A stretch of 64,000 nt of DNA, from positions 130,822 through 194,821 of the forward strand of contig CAWARM010000008.1 of NCBI GenBank assembly GCA_963784425.1. The letters run 5' to 3'. This DNA is from SHZL01 sp963784425 (GTDB lineage Bacteria; Pseudomonadota; Gammaproteobacteria; Xanthomonadales; SZUA-36). Below the pieces are notes generated by a model. That model was not told the DNA's origin. It made no database searches and saw only the letters and a program-made list of their open reading frames with translations. This document shows, piece by piece, positions 1 to 8,445 of the stretch. The position numbers and the translations under genes are program-made. How positions within the stretch are numbered: position 1 is the stretch's first letter; every line of letters begins with the position of its first letter.

Positions 1-68
1 TCCTGGCGTTGTGCTTGCCATCCGAGGAATGCGCTGCCGTCGTATTCCAGCCCGATTGCGTAACGCAT
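1..68 (-). CDS. truA: tRNA pseudouridine synthase A, N-terminal fragment
   Basis: Only the first 22 codons lie in the window; the gene runs off the left edge. Reading the minus strand from the ATG at 68 gives MRYAIGLEYDGSAFLGWQ, which carries the YDGSxFxGWQ signature found at the start of TruA. TruA isomerises uridines 38-40 in the anticodon arm of many tRNAs; its catalytic aspartate lies outside the window. A GGAGG ribosome binding site sits about 8 bases upstream of the ATG. The gene follows fimV on the same strand, the usual gammaproteobacterial order, with about 156 bases between them. Identity is clear despite the short length. Confidence 0.85.
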   Translation of the reverse strand, partial: MRYAIGLEYDGSAFLGWQAQRQ

Positions 69-224
69 CCGGCAAACCCTCCGTATTTTGCATTCTGGTG
101 TGCGGCAACCACAGTGCAGGCTTCTACTGGAAGCACCAAAGCCAAGGGCCGAGGCGTAGTCTCCGCCGCGGCCCTGGGAAGTCCGGAACCAACCGGACAG
201 AGATTCGATCAGGCGCTCCTTAGC

Positions 225-2036
225 TTAAAGGGCGGCCAGCAAAGCCTGCGACTCGGCTTTTTGTTGATCAGAACCGTGCTCATTAACTTCTGCCAGAATG
301 ACCCGGGCAGCTTCGCGGTCGCCCATCGCAATATAGGCGCGGGCCAGGTCCAGCCGTACTTCCGGGTCTGCGCTGTCTTCATCGAGAAACTTTGCTTCAT
401 CCTGCTTTCGCGCTGTTGGAACGCGCGGCGGGGCTTCGACTTGCCCCGTGGCAGTATGCAGGGGTTCCGCTCGGATCGCTCCCGGACGCGAATCTGGTTT
501 CAGCACCTTGAGGATTTTTTCCGCCTCGTCTTTGATGCCTTTTACCGTGCGATCTTTCCCGGCCTCCAGGTTGGTGGTGACCGCAGGCTCCTTACCGCGA
601 CGACTCAACACCCAACCAGCAACAACTGCAACCATCACGAGCAGGCCCACAAGCCAAGCGGTAACGCCGCTGAACCAGGATTTCTGTTTCTGCTTTTCAT
701 CAATTTTCACAGCTTGTGCCTGTGCTGCAGGTGCTGCTGCGGATTTTTCCGTTGCAGGTTTTTCAGCCTCCGGGCTTTCAATCCCACCCTGTGAAAGCCG
801 GTCCTCACGCAGCTTCTCTTCCATTTGCGCCAGGTCCTGGTTGGCTACTGTGCCCTGCTGGCCGGTAGCCAGGGTAGCTTCCATTTCCTTGAGGCGCTCT
901 TGCAAGTCCTGGTTTTCCTGCTGTTGCGCAATCAGTTCTTCTTCTTTGCGCGCCAGTTCTTCGCGCAGAGTCTCTGCCGCAGTTGACGCCCCGGCTTGAG
1001 TTACGGACTCTTCAACTCCGTAGGTACTATCTTCATCGGCTGTTTTGGCCGGCGGCACCAGTTCGAGTTGATCTTTTTGATCGCCGGCCTGACTATCACT
1101 TGCGGTAACACTTTCCTCTGACATTTCGTCAACCAGGGGAGTCTCAACAGCCGCTTGGCTTGCTGCTAGCTGCGCGGCTGGCTGGGCTTCGGCTTGAGAC
1201 GCGCCCTGGCTCTGCTGCACTATTTCGTTGCGCGCAACCTCAGCCGATATTTGCGCCGCTTCGCGGTATTCAGGCAGGCGGAGAATGGCGCCCTGTTTCA
1301 GCAGGTTCACGTTTCCCCTGATAAACGCTTGCGGATTATTCCGCTGAATAGCCAGCATGGCTGCACTCATGTTCAAGCCCGTCCCTTGCGACCAGTTCGA
1401 AGCAATGCGCCACAAGGTCTCGCCGCTTTTTACTGGCCCGTACTCGCCTTCCCCACCGGTATTTTCATTGCCAGCGGGTTTGGGGGTTTCAGTTTCCGAA
1501 CTGACTTCATCTCTGGCTTCGTCCCTGGACCCGGGTTCGGCAACTGGCTCGGTGGGCGAAGTTGGCTCCTGTCGTGGGGCCGGTTTTTCTGCGGGTTGCT
1601 CGCTCAAGACGGGTGAAGGTGCAGGCGCAACAAACACCGGCGGATCGAGGAATAAAGTATATTCGCGCAACATGCGCCCTTTTGGCCAGGTAACCTCAAC
1701 AATCAGGCGGATGACCGGGTCCCTGACGGGAAGGTCGCTGCTGACGAGAATAAAAGCGCTGTCACCGTCTTGCTTCACATTAAAGCTCAAAGGGACCGGT
1801 ATGGCCTCGCGGCTGGCTCCGATGAGCGCAAAGTCATCGGCCGAGGCCAGACCCGCAGTAACAGTGCTGAGATCTTCATCTGTCCGGGTGGTCAGGTCTA
1901 TTCTTGCCCGCAAAGGCTGGTTCAGGTACGAGTCAACGGACGCGTTGCCCAGCCCAAGCGCAACAGCTTCGTGCGTAAATGTCATCAGCACCATCGACAG
2001 GAGCAAGCCTGTACAGATGCGTAGTGGATTTTTCAT
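225..2036 (-). CDS. fimV: FimV family LysM-containing inner membrane protein
   Basis: 603 residues. A signal-like hydrophobic start is followed by the FimV N-terminal domain beginning LGLGNASVDSYLNQPLRARI. A LysM-type peptidoglycan-binding segment lies near residues 198-245 (GPVKSGETLWRIAS). A long acidic Glu/Gln-rich and coiled-coil stretch follows, then one transmembrane helix near residue 460, and a C-terminal TPR-like FimV tail (DLARAYIAMGDREAARVIL). In Pseudomonas the family promotes type IV pilus assembly and polar organisation and affects cyclic-AMP signalling. This copy is shorter than the roughly 920-residue P. aeruginosa protein, mainly in the acidic linker. It lies between asd and truA on the same strand, as in related genomes. 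Confidence 0.9.
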   Translation of the reverse strand: MKNPLRICTGLLLSMVLMTFTHEAVALGLGNASVDSYLNQPLRARIDLTTRTDEDLSTVTAGLASADDFALIGASREAIPVPLSFNVKQDGDSAFILVSSDLPVRDPVIRLIVEVTWPKGRMLREYTLFLDPPVFVAPAPSPVLSEQPAEKPAPRQEPTSPTEPVAEPGSRDEARDEVSSETETPKPAGNENTGGEGEYGPVKSGETLWRIASNWSQGTGLNMSAAMLAIQRNNPQAFIRGNVNLLKQGAILRLPEYREAAQISAEVARNEIVQQSQGASQAEAQPAAQLAASQAAVETPLVDEMSEESVTASDSQAGDQKDQLELVPPAKTADEDSTYGVEESVTQAGASTAAETLREELARKEEELIAQQQENQDLQERLKEMEATLATGQQGTVANQDLAQMEEKLREDRLSQGGIESPEAEKPATEKSAAAPAAQAQAVKIDEKQKQKSWFSGVTAWLVGLLVMVAVVAGWVLSRRGKEPAVTTNLEAGKDRTVKGIKDEAEKILKVLKPDSRPGAIRAEPLHTATGQVEAPPRVPTARKQDEAKFLDEDSADPEVRLDLARAYIAMGDREAARVILAEVNEHGSDQQKAESQALLAAL

Positions 2037-2134
2037 GAGTCCCTCCGTCTTTCCCTGACATGATGAAGAACATAACAGCTCTATGGAAACTCTGATTTAT
2101 TCAGAGCTTCCCTATACCAAAGGCTACCCGGACA

Positions 2135-3205
2135 CTAGGCACCCATTCGCGCTGAGTGTACTTCCGCGCGAGAAGGCTTGCCACCGGCGAGACGCCGCTC
2201 TTCCAGGTAATCCATGATCTGAACGGCATTCAGGGCAGCGCCTTTACGAATGTTATCCGCAACCACCCACATGCTGATTCCGCGAGGGTGACTCTGGTCC
2301 CGCCTGAGGCGCCCTACGTAGACTGCATCCTTGCCCGCTGCGTGGGTTACCGCAGTGGGGTGAATGCCTTTCTTTCCTTCCAGTAACTTGACTCCTGGCG
2401 CATTTTCCAGCAACTCCCGCACTTTTTCGATGCTGATTTCATCTCGCGTTTCAAAATGCACGGCTTCGGAGTGTCCGTAAAAAACCGGCACACGGACAGC
2501 TGTGGCGTTAACCATAAGCTCCGAATCCGAAAGTATTTTGCGGGTTTCCCAGTGCATTTTCATTTCCTCACGCGTGTAGCCGTTGTCGAGAAGGGTATCG
2601 ATCTGTGGCAACACGTTGAATGCAATCGGCTGGGTAAAAGCCTTCATTTCCGGATCCTGGAAGTTCAGTCGCTGCGCGGTTTGCAGGGCAAGTTCCTGCA
2701 GGCCTTTGCGGCCTGCGCCGGAAACCGACTGGTAGGTGGCCACGTTGATGCGCGTAATGCCCGCAACTGCGTGAATGGGCGCCAGCGCAACCACCATCTG
2801 GATGGTCGAGCAATTGGGGTTGGCGATGATGCAGCCTCCATCGATGTCATCGAGCAGGTAAGCATTGACTTCCGGCACAACCAGCGGGATATCGTCGTCG
2901 TAGCGAAAGGCCGATGTGTTGTCTATGACAATAGCCCCTTGGGCGGCTGCCCTGGGCGCATGTTCCTGGCTTACGGATCCGCCCGCCGAGAACAAGGCAT
3001 AGTCAATGGATGAAAAGTCAAACTCTGCGAGGTCGACAACCTCCAGCTGGACGTTGCCGAAGTCCACATCCTCGCCGGCAGAGCGTGCGCTGGCGACTGC
3101 GGTCACGCGATCCTCACGGTGGCCGCGTTCAGCGAGGATGGACAACATGGTTTCGCCCACGGCACCGGTGGCACCCACTACGGCTATTCTTGGTTTTTGC
3201 ATCAT
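2135..3205 (-). CDS. asd: aspartate-semialdehyde dehydrogenase
   Basis: 356 residues. The enzyme reduces aspartyl-4-phosphate with NADPH to aspartate semialdehyde, the branch point to lysine/diaminopimelate, threonine and methionine. The Rossmann glycine loop is at the N-terminus (VGATGAVGETML). The active-site cysteine lies in PNCSTIQM near residue 132, and the segment QSVSGAGRKG follows. The length fits the family. Two adjacent ATG codons (3205 and 3202) could start the protein; no strong Shine-Dalgarno sequence separates them. It is upstream of fimV in the same orientation and 47 bases downstream of aroC, so aroC-asd-fimV may be partly co-transcribed. Confidence 0.95.
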   Translation of the reverse strand: MMQKPRIAVVGATGAVGETMLSILAERGHREDRVTAVASARSAGEDVDFGNVQLEVVDLAEFDFSSIDYALFSAGGSVSQEHAPRAAAQGAIVIDNTSAFRYDDDIPLVVPEVNAYLLDDIDGGCIIANPNCSTIQMVVALAPIHAVAGITRINVATYQSVSGAGRKGLQELALQTAQRLNFQDPEMKAFTQPIAFNVLPQIDTLLDNGYTREEMKMHWETRKILSDSELMVNATAVRVPVFYGHSEAVHFETRDEISIEKVRELLENAPGVKLLEGKKGIHPTAVTHAAGKDAVYVGRLRRDQSHPRGISMWVVADNIRKGAALNAVQIMDYLEERRLAGGKPSRAEVHSARMGA

Positions 3206-3252
3206 GTCAATTAGTATATAGTATAGTTAACTTATTGTTTATAGATAATAAT

Positions 3253-4338
3253 TCAAAAAACGCCCCGACCTAAATCCGAACCCATTTGCGCCCGGTGGCG
3301 CAGCACATGATCCATCAACACCAGCGCCAGCATGGCCTCCACCACGGGTGTTGCTCGAATGCCCACACAGGGATCGTGCCGACCCTTGGTTACTACTTCG
3401 ACTTCATTACCGTCAATATCCAGGCTCCGGCACGGCAGCCGTAAACTCGAGGTGGGTTTAAACGCAGTACTGACGAGAATATCCTGCCCGGTGGATATGC
3501 CACCAAGGATACCGCCTGCATGGTTACTTAGAAAGCCTTCCTTGGTCATTTCGTCACGATGCTGTGTGCCGGGTTGCTCAATGCTGGCAAAACCTGCCCC
3601 GATTTCAACGCCTTTCGCGGCGTTGATGCCCATCATGGCACAGGCAATATCGGCGTCCAGCTTTGCATAAATCGGGGCGCCCAGGCCTACAGGGACATTT
3701 CTTGCAACGACATTCACCCGGGCGCCGACCGAGTCACCGGATTTGCGCAGCGCATCCATGAATTTCTCAAGTTCCCTCACACGCGCCGGGTCGGGACAGA
3801 AAAAGGGATTGTTATCGATGGTTTCCCAATGCATGTGCCCATCCGTACGAATGGGTCCCAGCTGGGCCAGCCAGCCCTGGATTTCAACGCCCAGGTTCAG
3901 TTTCAGCCACTTACGTGCAATCGCTCCGGCGGCGACCCGCATGGCTGTTTCACGCGCAGACGAACGTCCACCGCCGCGGTGGTCACGAATGCCGTACTTC
4001 TTCCAATAGGTAAAGTCAGCGTGTCCCGGCCGGAACTGCCGGTCAATGTTGTCGTAGTCTTTCGAGCGTGCGTCGGTATTGTTAATCAGCAGTGCGATCG
4101 GGGTTCCGGTTGTACGCCCCTCGAATACTCCGGAAATAATCTGTACATCGTCCTCCTCGTGACGCTGCGAGGTATGCCTTGAACGTCCGGTTGCACGGCG
4201 CAGTAACTCCTTCTTGATCTCATCCGTGTTGATTTCCAGCAATGGCGGGCAGCCGTCGATCACGCAGCCAATGGCTGGACCATGGCTTTCACCAAAAGTC
4301 GTAACCCGGAACAACATTCCAAAGCTGTTATAGGACAT
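3253..4338 (-). CDS. aroC: chorismate synthase
   Basis: 361 residues. It converts 5-enolpyruvylshikimate-3-phosphate to chorismate, the last common step to aromatic amino acids, folate and quinones, using reduced FMN. The family signatures are present: GESHGPAIGCVIDGCPP at the start, the RPGHADFTYWKKYGIRDHRG segment, GGRSSARETAMRVAAGA, and a C-terminal KGRHDPCVGIRATPVVEAM. The length is typical for the bacterial enzyme. Its start overlaps the 3' end of prmB by 11 bases, a gene pair conserved in gammaproteobacteria, which implies translational coupling. Confidence 0.97.
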   Translation of the reverse strand: MSYNSFGMLFRVTTFGESHGPAIGCVIDGCPPLLEINTDEIKKELLRRATGRSRHTSQRHEEDDVQIISGVFEGRTTGTPIALLINNTDARSKDYDNIDRQFRPGHADFTYWKKYGIRDHRGGGRSSARETAMRVAAGAIARKWLKLNLGVEIQGWLAQLGPIRTDGHMHWETIDNNPFFCPDPARVRELEKFMDALRKSGDSVGARVNVVARNVPVGLGAPIYAKLDADIACAMMGINAAKGVEIGAGFASIEQPGTQHRDEMTKEGFLSNHAGGILGGISTGQDILVSTAFKPTSSLRLPCRSLDIDGNEVEVVTKGRHDPCVGIRATPVVEAMLALVLMDHVLRHRAQMGSDLGRGVF

Positions 4339-5245
4339 TTTTGCGTTCCTCGACCGCAGTTACAATCGCACCGGCGGACTGCAACAGCTCTTCGCGTGAC
4401 AGCACGAAAACACCCGAACCACCAGTATCGAACTGCAGCCAGATAAAGGGCACAGATGGTAATACATTTTGCAACCGTGTTTCGCTTTCTCCGACTTCAC
4501 CGACCAGGATGCCACGCGGCGCAAGATAGTTCGTTGCCTGCGTCAGGATTTCCAGGCAGGCATCCAGTCCATCGGCACCCGAGACCAGGCCAAGCTCCGG
4601 CTCGGCGCGGTACTCGGCCGGCAAGCTCCGCAATGAAGTTTGGGGTACATAGGGTGGATTAGTCACGATTAAATCGTACGGCTTACCTGGCAATCCGGCA
4701 AACAAGTCAGACTCGAATAGCGCAACCCGATCGCTGACGCCGTGCCTGGCCACGTTTTTACGTGCGATTGCCAGGGCCTGCGGGCTGATGTCGCAGGCGT
4801 CTACTTTGACCCATGGCATGAACACGGCCATGGCGATGGCTATGCATCCACTGCCCGTGCACAGATCGAGCACGTTGCCAACCAACTCCGGTTCAATCCA
4901 GGGTCGGAATTGCTCACGGATCAGTTCAGCAATAGGCGAACGTGGCACCAACACCGCGGGGCTGACCTCGAATTCCAGCCCGGCAAACCAACTGCTTCGC
5001 AGTATGTAGGCCAGGGGAACCCGCTGGTCTTTGCGCAGGGCCAGGATTTGGCGAATGCGGCTCTCCTGTTCCACAGTGGCAACCTGGCCCCAGCAGGAGA
5101 AACTACCATCCAGGGGCGCGCCCATGGCATGCATGACCAGCCAGGCTGCTTCATCAGAGGCGTTGTCAGTACCATGCCCGTAAAACAGCCCGGCCGACTC
5201 CAGTTCGGTGGTGACCTGCTTTATCCACTGACCGACGCTCGCCAT
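4328..5245 (-). CDS. prmB: ribosomal protein L3 glutamine methyltransferase
   Basis: 305 residues from the ATG at 5245 (MASVGQWIKQ). The open frame extends further upstream to 5350, but that part runs into the divergent sco gene region and has no family similarity. PrmB transfers a methyl group from S-adenosylmethionine to a glutamine of ribosomal protein L3. The SAM-binding motif VLDLCTGSGCIAIAMA and the catalytic NPPY motif (VTNPPYVP) are both present, with a helical N-terminal substrate domain before them. It overlaps aroC, the conserved partner. The related PrmC acts on release factors; the aroC linkage and the N-terminal region favour PrmB. Confidence 0.93.
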   Translation of the reverse strand: MASVGQWIKQVTTELESAGLFYGHGTDNASDEAAWLVMHAMGAPLDGSFSCWGQVATVEQESRIRQILALRKDQRVPLAYILRSSWFAGLEFEVSPAVLVPRSPIAELIREQFRPWIEPELVGNVLDLCTGSGCIAIAMAVFMPWVKVDACDISPQALAIARKNVARHGVSDRVALFESDLFAGLPGKPYDLIVTNPPYVPQTSLRSLPAEYRAEPELGLVSGADGLDACLEILTQATNYLAPRGILVGEVGESETRLQNVLPSVPFIWLQFDTGGSGVFVLSREELLQSAGAIVTAVEERKNVL

Positions 5246-5335
5246 ACAGTACGTTTCCAAAAAGCCCGGGAACTGCCTTCCGGCGGGCGCTTCAGGCAGT
5301 ATAATCCAACGCTGACCAGAGCCGCAGGCAACCGC

Positions 5336-6001
5336 ATGAGACCTACCCAAATTAATGGCCGCTTGTTTTTGCTGTTAATTAGCTTTGCCCTGCTGGGGCT
5401 CGCTGCGGGCGTTACGGCATGGCGGGTGATTGCGGCGCATAAGCCCGGTGCCACCAGTTCCATAATTTTATTGCCGGAACCGCGGGAAATTAAGGATTTC
5501 GCGTTGCTGGATCAAAGCGGCAAACCATTCACACTGGATGATTTCCGGGGGCATTGGTCGCTGGTCTTCTTTGGATATACTTCCTGCCCTGATGTGTGCC
5601 CCAATACCCTCTACCAACTGCAGCAAGCGCGACACTTGATGCTGGCTGAGGACACGTCTGCAGAGGGGGCTGCAGACATCCCCCAGGTCTACCTTGTAAC
5701 GGTTGACCCTGAGCGTGACACCCCGCAAAAACTCACTGCATACCTGGGCTATTTCGACCCTGCGTTTGCCGGCTTGACGGGTTCCCCGCAGCAGTTGCAA
5801 GCTCTCGCCTACCAGTTGGGCATTGCTTTTTTTGTTGAACCTCACACGCCTGACAAGCTTCAATACAACGTGGATCATGGGGCATCGATGGTGTTGCTCG
5901 ATCCACAAGGGCGTCTTTACGCCGTGCTACCTGCACCACATGATGCAGCCAGCATCGCTCATGATGTCCTGGCAGAGACCCGCCAGGAGGGCGAGCTTTA
6001 G
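5336..6001 (+). CDS. SCO1/SenC family copper chaperone
   Basis: 221 residues from the ATG at 5336; the open frame is longer on the 5' side but the extension lies over prmB and lacks family sequence. An N-terminal signal anchor (residues 9-27, hydrophobic) leads to a thioredoxin-like domain. The copper-binding motif CPDVCP follows the FGYTSCPD segment, and the distal histidine lies in QYNVDHGASM. Family members deliver copper to the CuA site of cytochrome c oxidase at the outer face of the membrane. The stop codon overlaps the GTG start of psd by one base, so the two are translationally coupled. It diverges from prmB with a 90-base intergenic space. Confidence 0.92.
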   Translation: MRPTQINGRLFLLLISFALLGLAAGVTAWRVIAAHKPGATSSIILLPEPREIKDFALLDQSGKPFTLDDFRGHWSLVFFGYTSCPDVCPNTLYQLQQARHLMLAEDTSAEGAADIPQVYLVTVDPERDTPQKLTAYLGYFDPAFAGLTGSPQQLQALAYQLGIAFFVEPHTPDKLQYNVDHGASMVLLDPQGRLYAVLPAPHDAASIAHDVLAETRQEGEL

Positions 6002-6855
6002 TGGCCATCATTGATTTCATATTCAGCAGTATTCAGTACCTGCTGCCACAGCATTTGCTGTCACGGATGGTGCATTACTGCTTGCGTATCCGCATCAAGG
6101 CTGTGAAGAACCTGCAAATCTGGATTATCGGCTGGCTTGCCGGTGTCGACTGGGAAGAGGCTGAATCGCCCCATGCCGACGACTACCCGGATTTCAACAC
6201 ATTTTTCACCCGCCCGCTGAAAGCTGGCGCTCGCACGATTGACCCTGACCCGCTGTCTTTCGTTAGCCCATGCGACGGCCGCATCAGCCAAACAGGCCGC
6301 GTGATAAACAGTCGCATTTTGCAGGCCAAGGGACACCATTTTTCCTTACGCAGTTTGCTGGCCAACGATATCTCGGCCAATGATTTTGCAGGCGGCTTTT
6401 TTCATACCATTTACCTTGCCCCCCGCGACTATCACCGGGTCCACATGCCCATAAGCGGGACTTTGCAACGCATGATCCATGCGCCCGGCAGGTTATTCAG
6501 CGTGTCTCCTTCTACCGTGCGCCAGGTGCCCAACCTGTTTGCCCTGAACGAACGGGTGATCAGCCTGTTTGAGACCAGTCACGGCCCGATGGCCGTTATC
6601 CTGGTTGGGGCGATGCTGGTCTCGAGCATGGAAACGGTCTGGGCCGGGACGATCACGCCGCCGCGGGGCTTGCGTGTCAGCACCGGGGATTGGTCCAGGC
6701 GCAACATCAGCCTGCACAAGGGCGCAGAGCTGGGCCGTTTCAATATGGGATCCACCGTTATCCTGCTACTACCCGCCGGGGCCGTGGCATCCCTTGCCGA
6801 CTTTGGCCCGGACGACAGCGTCTTGATGGGACAAAAACTCGGCCGATTGCGGTAG
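6001..6855 (+). CDS. psd: phosphatidylserine decarboxylase proenzyme
   Basis: 284 residues, GTG start. It makes phosphatidylethanolamine at the inner membrane using a pyruvoyl group created by self-cleavage. The catalytic triad can be placed: Asp92 in SPCDGRI, His147 in DYHRVHMP, and Ser251 in the cleavage motif MGSTVI (the usual motif is LGST; the Met variant occurs). The length is close to the E. coli enzyme (322) minus part of the tail. A GGAGG-like sequence inside the end of the sco gene provides the ribosome binding site. It is coupled to the Sco chaperone gene; no functional link is known. Confidence 0.95.
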   Translation: MAIIDFIFSSIQYLLPQHLLSRMVHYCLRIRIKAVKNLQIWIIGWLAGVDWEEAESPHADDYPDFNTFFTRPLKAGARTIDPDPLSFVSPCDGRISQTGRVINSRILQAKGHHFSLRSLLANDISANDFAGGFFHTIYLAPRDYHRVHMPISGTLQRMIHAPGRLFSVSPSTVRQVPNLFALNERVISLFETSHGPMAVILVGAMLVSSMETVWAGTITPPRGLRVSTGDWSRRNISLHKGAELGRFNMGSTVILLLPAGAVASLADFGPDDSVLMGQKLGRLR

Positions 6856-6964
6856 TGGCCAGGGCTGGCTTCGACCCATTTCCAGCATTTCATTTAGCCG
6901 CTGGCCTGCGTCCTTGCTCTTGTAAGCAGTAGCGCGCGCAAGGAGTGTTGCCCGGAGCCCCGCC

Positions 6965-8338
6965 TCAAGCAATCACCCTGTAACAGGGCTTGTAAGCGCT
7001 GCGGCCAGGGATTTGCATGCGGTGGTCTTGCACAAATGCAGCCAGCAGCGCATCCAGCGAGTTCATGATTTCACTATCGCCACATATCTCGAAATTGCCA
7101 TGTTTACGAATCGCTTTCAGGCCTTCCGGTTTCACGTTCCCGGCAACAATACCGGAAAACACCTTGCGCAAGTTTGCGGCCAGTTCATGCAAGGGAAGCG
7201 AGCGATCGATTTGCACGGCTTTCATGCTTTCATGCGAGGCACTGAAAGGAGTTTGCAATTCGAGCGGGATGGTCAACAGCCAGTTGAAATAGAATGCGTC
7301 ATTTTGGGCAATCCGGTGCTTGCGTACATTTTCGATTCCCAGGGCCATTTTCTGCGCCACCTGTTCCGGATCCCCAATGATGATTTCGTACTTGGCGCGC
7401 GCCTCTTCACCCAGGGTCAGCCCGATAAACCGGTCAATCTGTTCAAAGTAAGCTGCAGACTCCTGCGGTCCCGTCATAAACACCGGAAATGGCATATTCG
7501 CGTTTGCAGGATTGAGCAGGATGCCCAGCAGATAGAGGATCTCTTCCGCCGTTCCAACACCACCAGGAAAGATAATGATGCCGTGCCCCAGTCGAACAAA
7601 AGCCTCCAGTCGTTTTTCAATATCCGGCATCACGATCAGTTCACTGACGATGGGATTGGGAGATTCTGCCGCAATGATGCCGGGTTCTGAAATCCCGATA
7701 TAGCGTCGCGTCGCCACACGCTGCTTGGCGTGGGCAATGGTGGCCCCTTTCATCGGCCCTTTCATAGCCCCTGGTCCACAACCGGTGATGATGTTGAGTT
7801 TTCGCAGGCCTAACTGGTAGCCACTTTCCTTGGAGTACTCGTATTCGCCCCGGCTGATGGAATGTCCGCCCCAACAAACAACCAGGTCAGGATCAACCTG
7901 GGGCGTCAATGCCCGTGCGTTGCGCAGCATTTCGAATACCGCGTTGGTAATGCCTTCCGAAGATGAAAGATCATGATGCGGGTGCCTCGCAATCTCGCTG
8001 TCAAAATACACCAGGTCGCGAATGACCGCAGACAGCAGTTCACGAACACCCTCGATGATGCGCCCATCCACAAATGCAGACCCGGGTGCATTGGTCAGTT
8101 GCAGGCGCAGACCGCGGTTGACTTGTTGCACTTCGATGGAAAAATCCCGAAATTTCTCGAACAGCTCTTCGGTATCGTCACTCTCGTTACCGCTATTGAG
8201 CACTGCAAGTGCACAGCGATGTAGCAATATCGAAAGGTCGCCGCGGCTGGCATCGTGCAAGCGCGCAACTTCCTCGCGGCTGAGCGTGTTGAGCATGCCG
8301 GCGGGATACAATCGGGTGGAAACAGAATCTGTTGCCAA
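6965..8338 (-). CDS. ppnN: nucleotide 5'-monophosphate nucleosidase (LOG family)
   Basis: 457 residues, nearly the length of E. coli PpnN/YgdH (454). The family cleaves purine and pyrimidine nucleoside monophosphates to base and ribose-5-phosphate and is stimulated by (p)ppGpp in E. coli. The LOG domain contains GCGPGAMKGPMKGA and the signature PGGVGTAEE, flanked by the N-terminal and C-terminal extensions typical of PpnN rather than of the short LOG/YgdH-like cytokinin enzymes. The gene is monocistronic, facing away from the BlaR1-like gene across a 107-base gap that holds no evident feature. Identification is firm at family level. Confidence 0.93.
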   Translation of the reverse strand: MATDSVSTRLYPAGMLNTLSREEVARLHDASRGDLSILLHRCALAVLNSGNESDDTEELFEKFRDFSIEVQQVNRGLRLQLTNAPGSAFVDGRIIEGVRELLSAVIRDLVYFDSEIARHPHHDLSSSEGITNAVFEMLRNARALTPQVDPDLVVCWGGHSISRGEYEYSKESGYQLGLRKLNIITGCGPGAMKGPMKGATIAHAKQRVATRRYIGISEPGIIAAESPNPIVSELIVMPDIEKRLEAFVRLGHGIIIFPGGVGTAEEILYLLGILLNPANANMPFPVFMTGPQESAAYFEQIDRFIGLTLGEEARAKYEIIIGDPEQVAQKMALGIENVRKHRIAQNDAFYFNWLLTIPLELQTPFSASHESMKAVQIDRSLPLHELAANLRKVFSGIVAGNVKPEGLKAIRKHGNFEICGDSEIMNSLDALLAAFVQDHRMQIPGRSAYKPCYRVIA

Positions 8339-8445
8339 AGTTCAACTCCTGCAAAAGGGATGCAAGCAGCTTAACGCAATCAGGGAGAAATTAGGACCCG
8401 GGCAAAGCCAGTTGAAGGGATTACGTCAGCATGAGTACCCGGTAA

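Noticed and set aside
9..794. 261-codon plus-strand frame over the fimV 3' region
   Set aside because: It is antisense to fimV and truA, with no domain or ribosome binding site; a shadow of a GC-rich gene.
4742..5335. Upstream extension of the Sco reading frame
   Set aside because: It lies over prmB on the other strand, and the signal anchor at 5336 gives the natural start.
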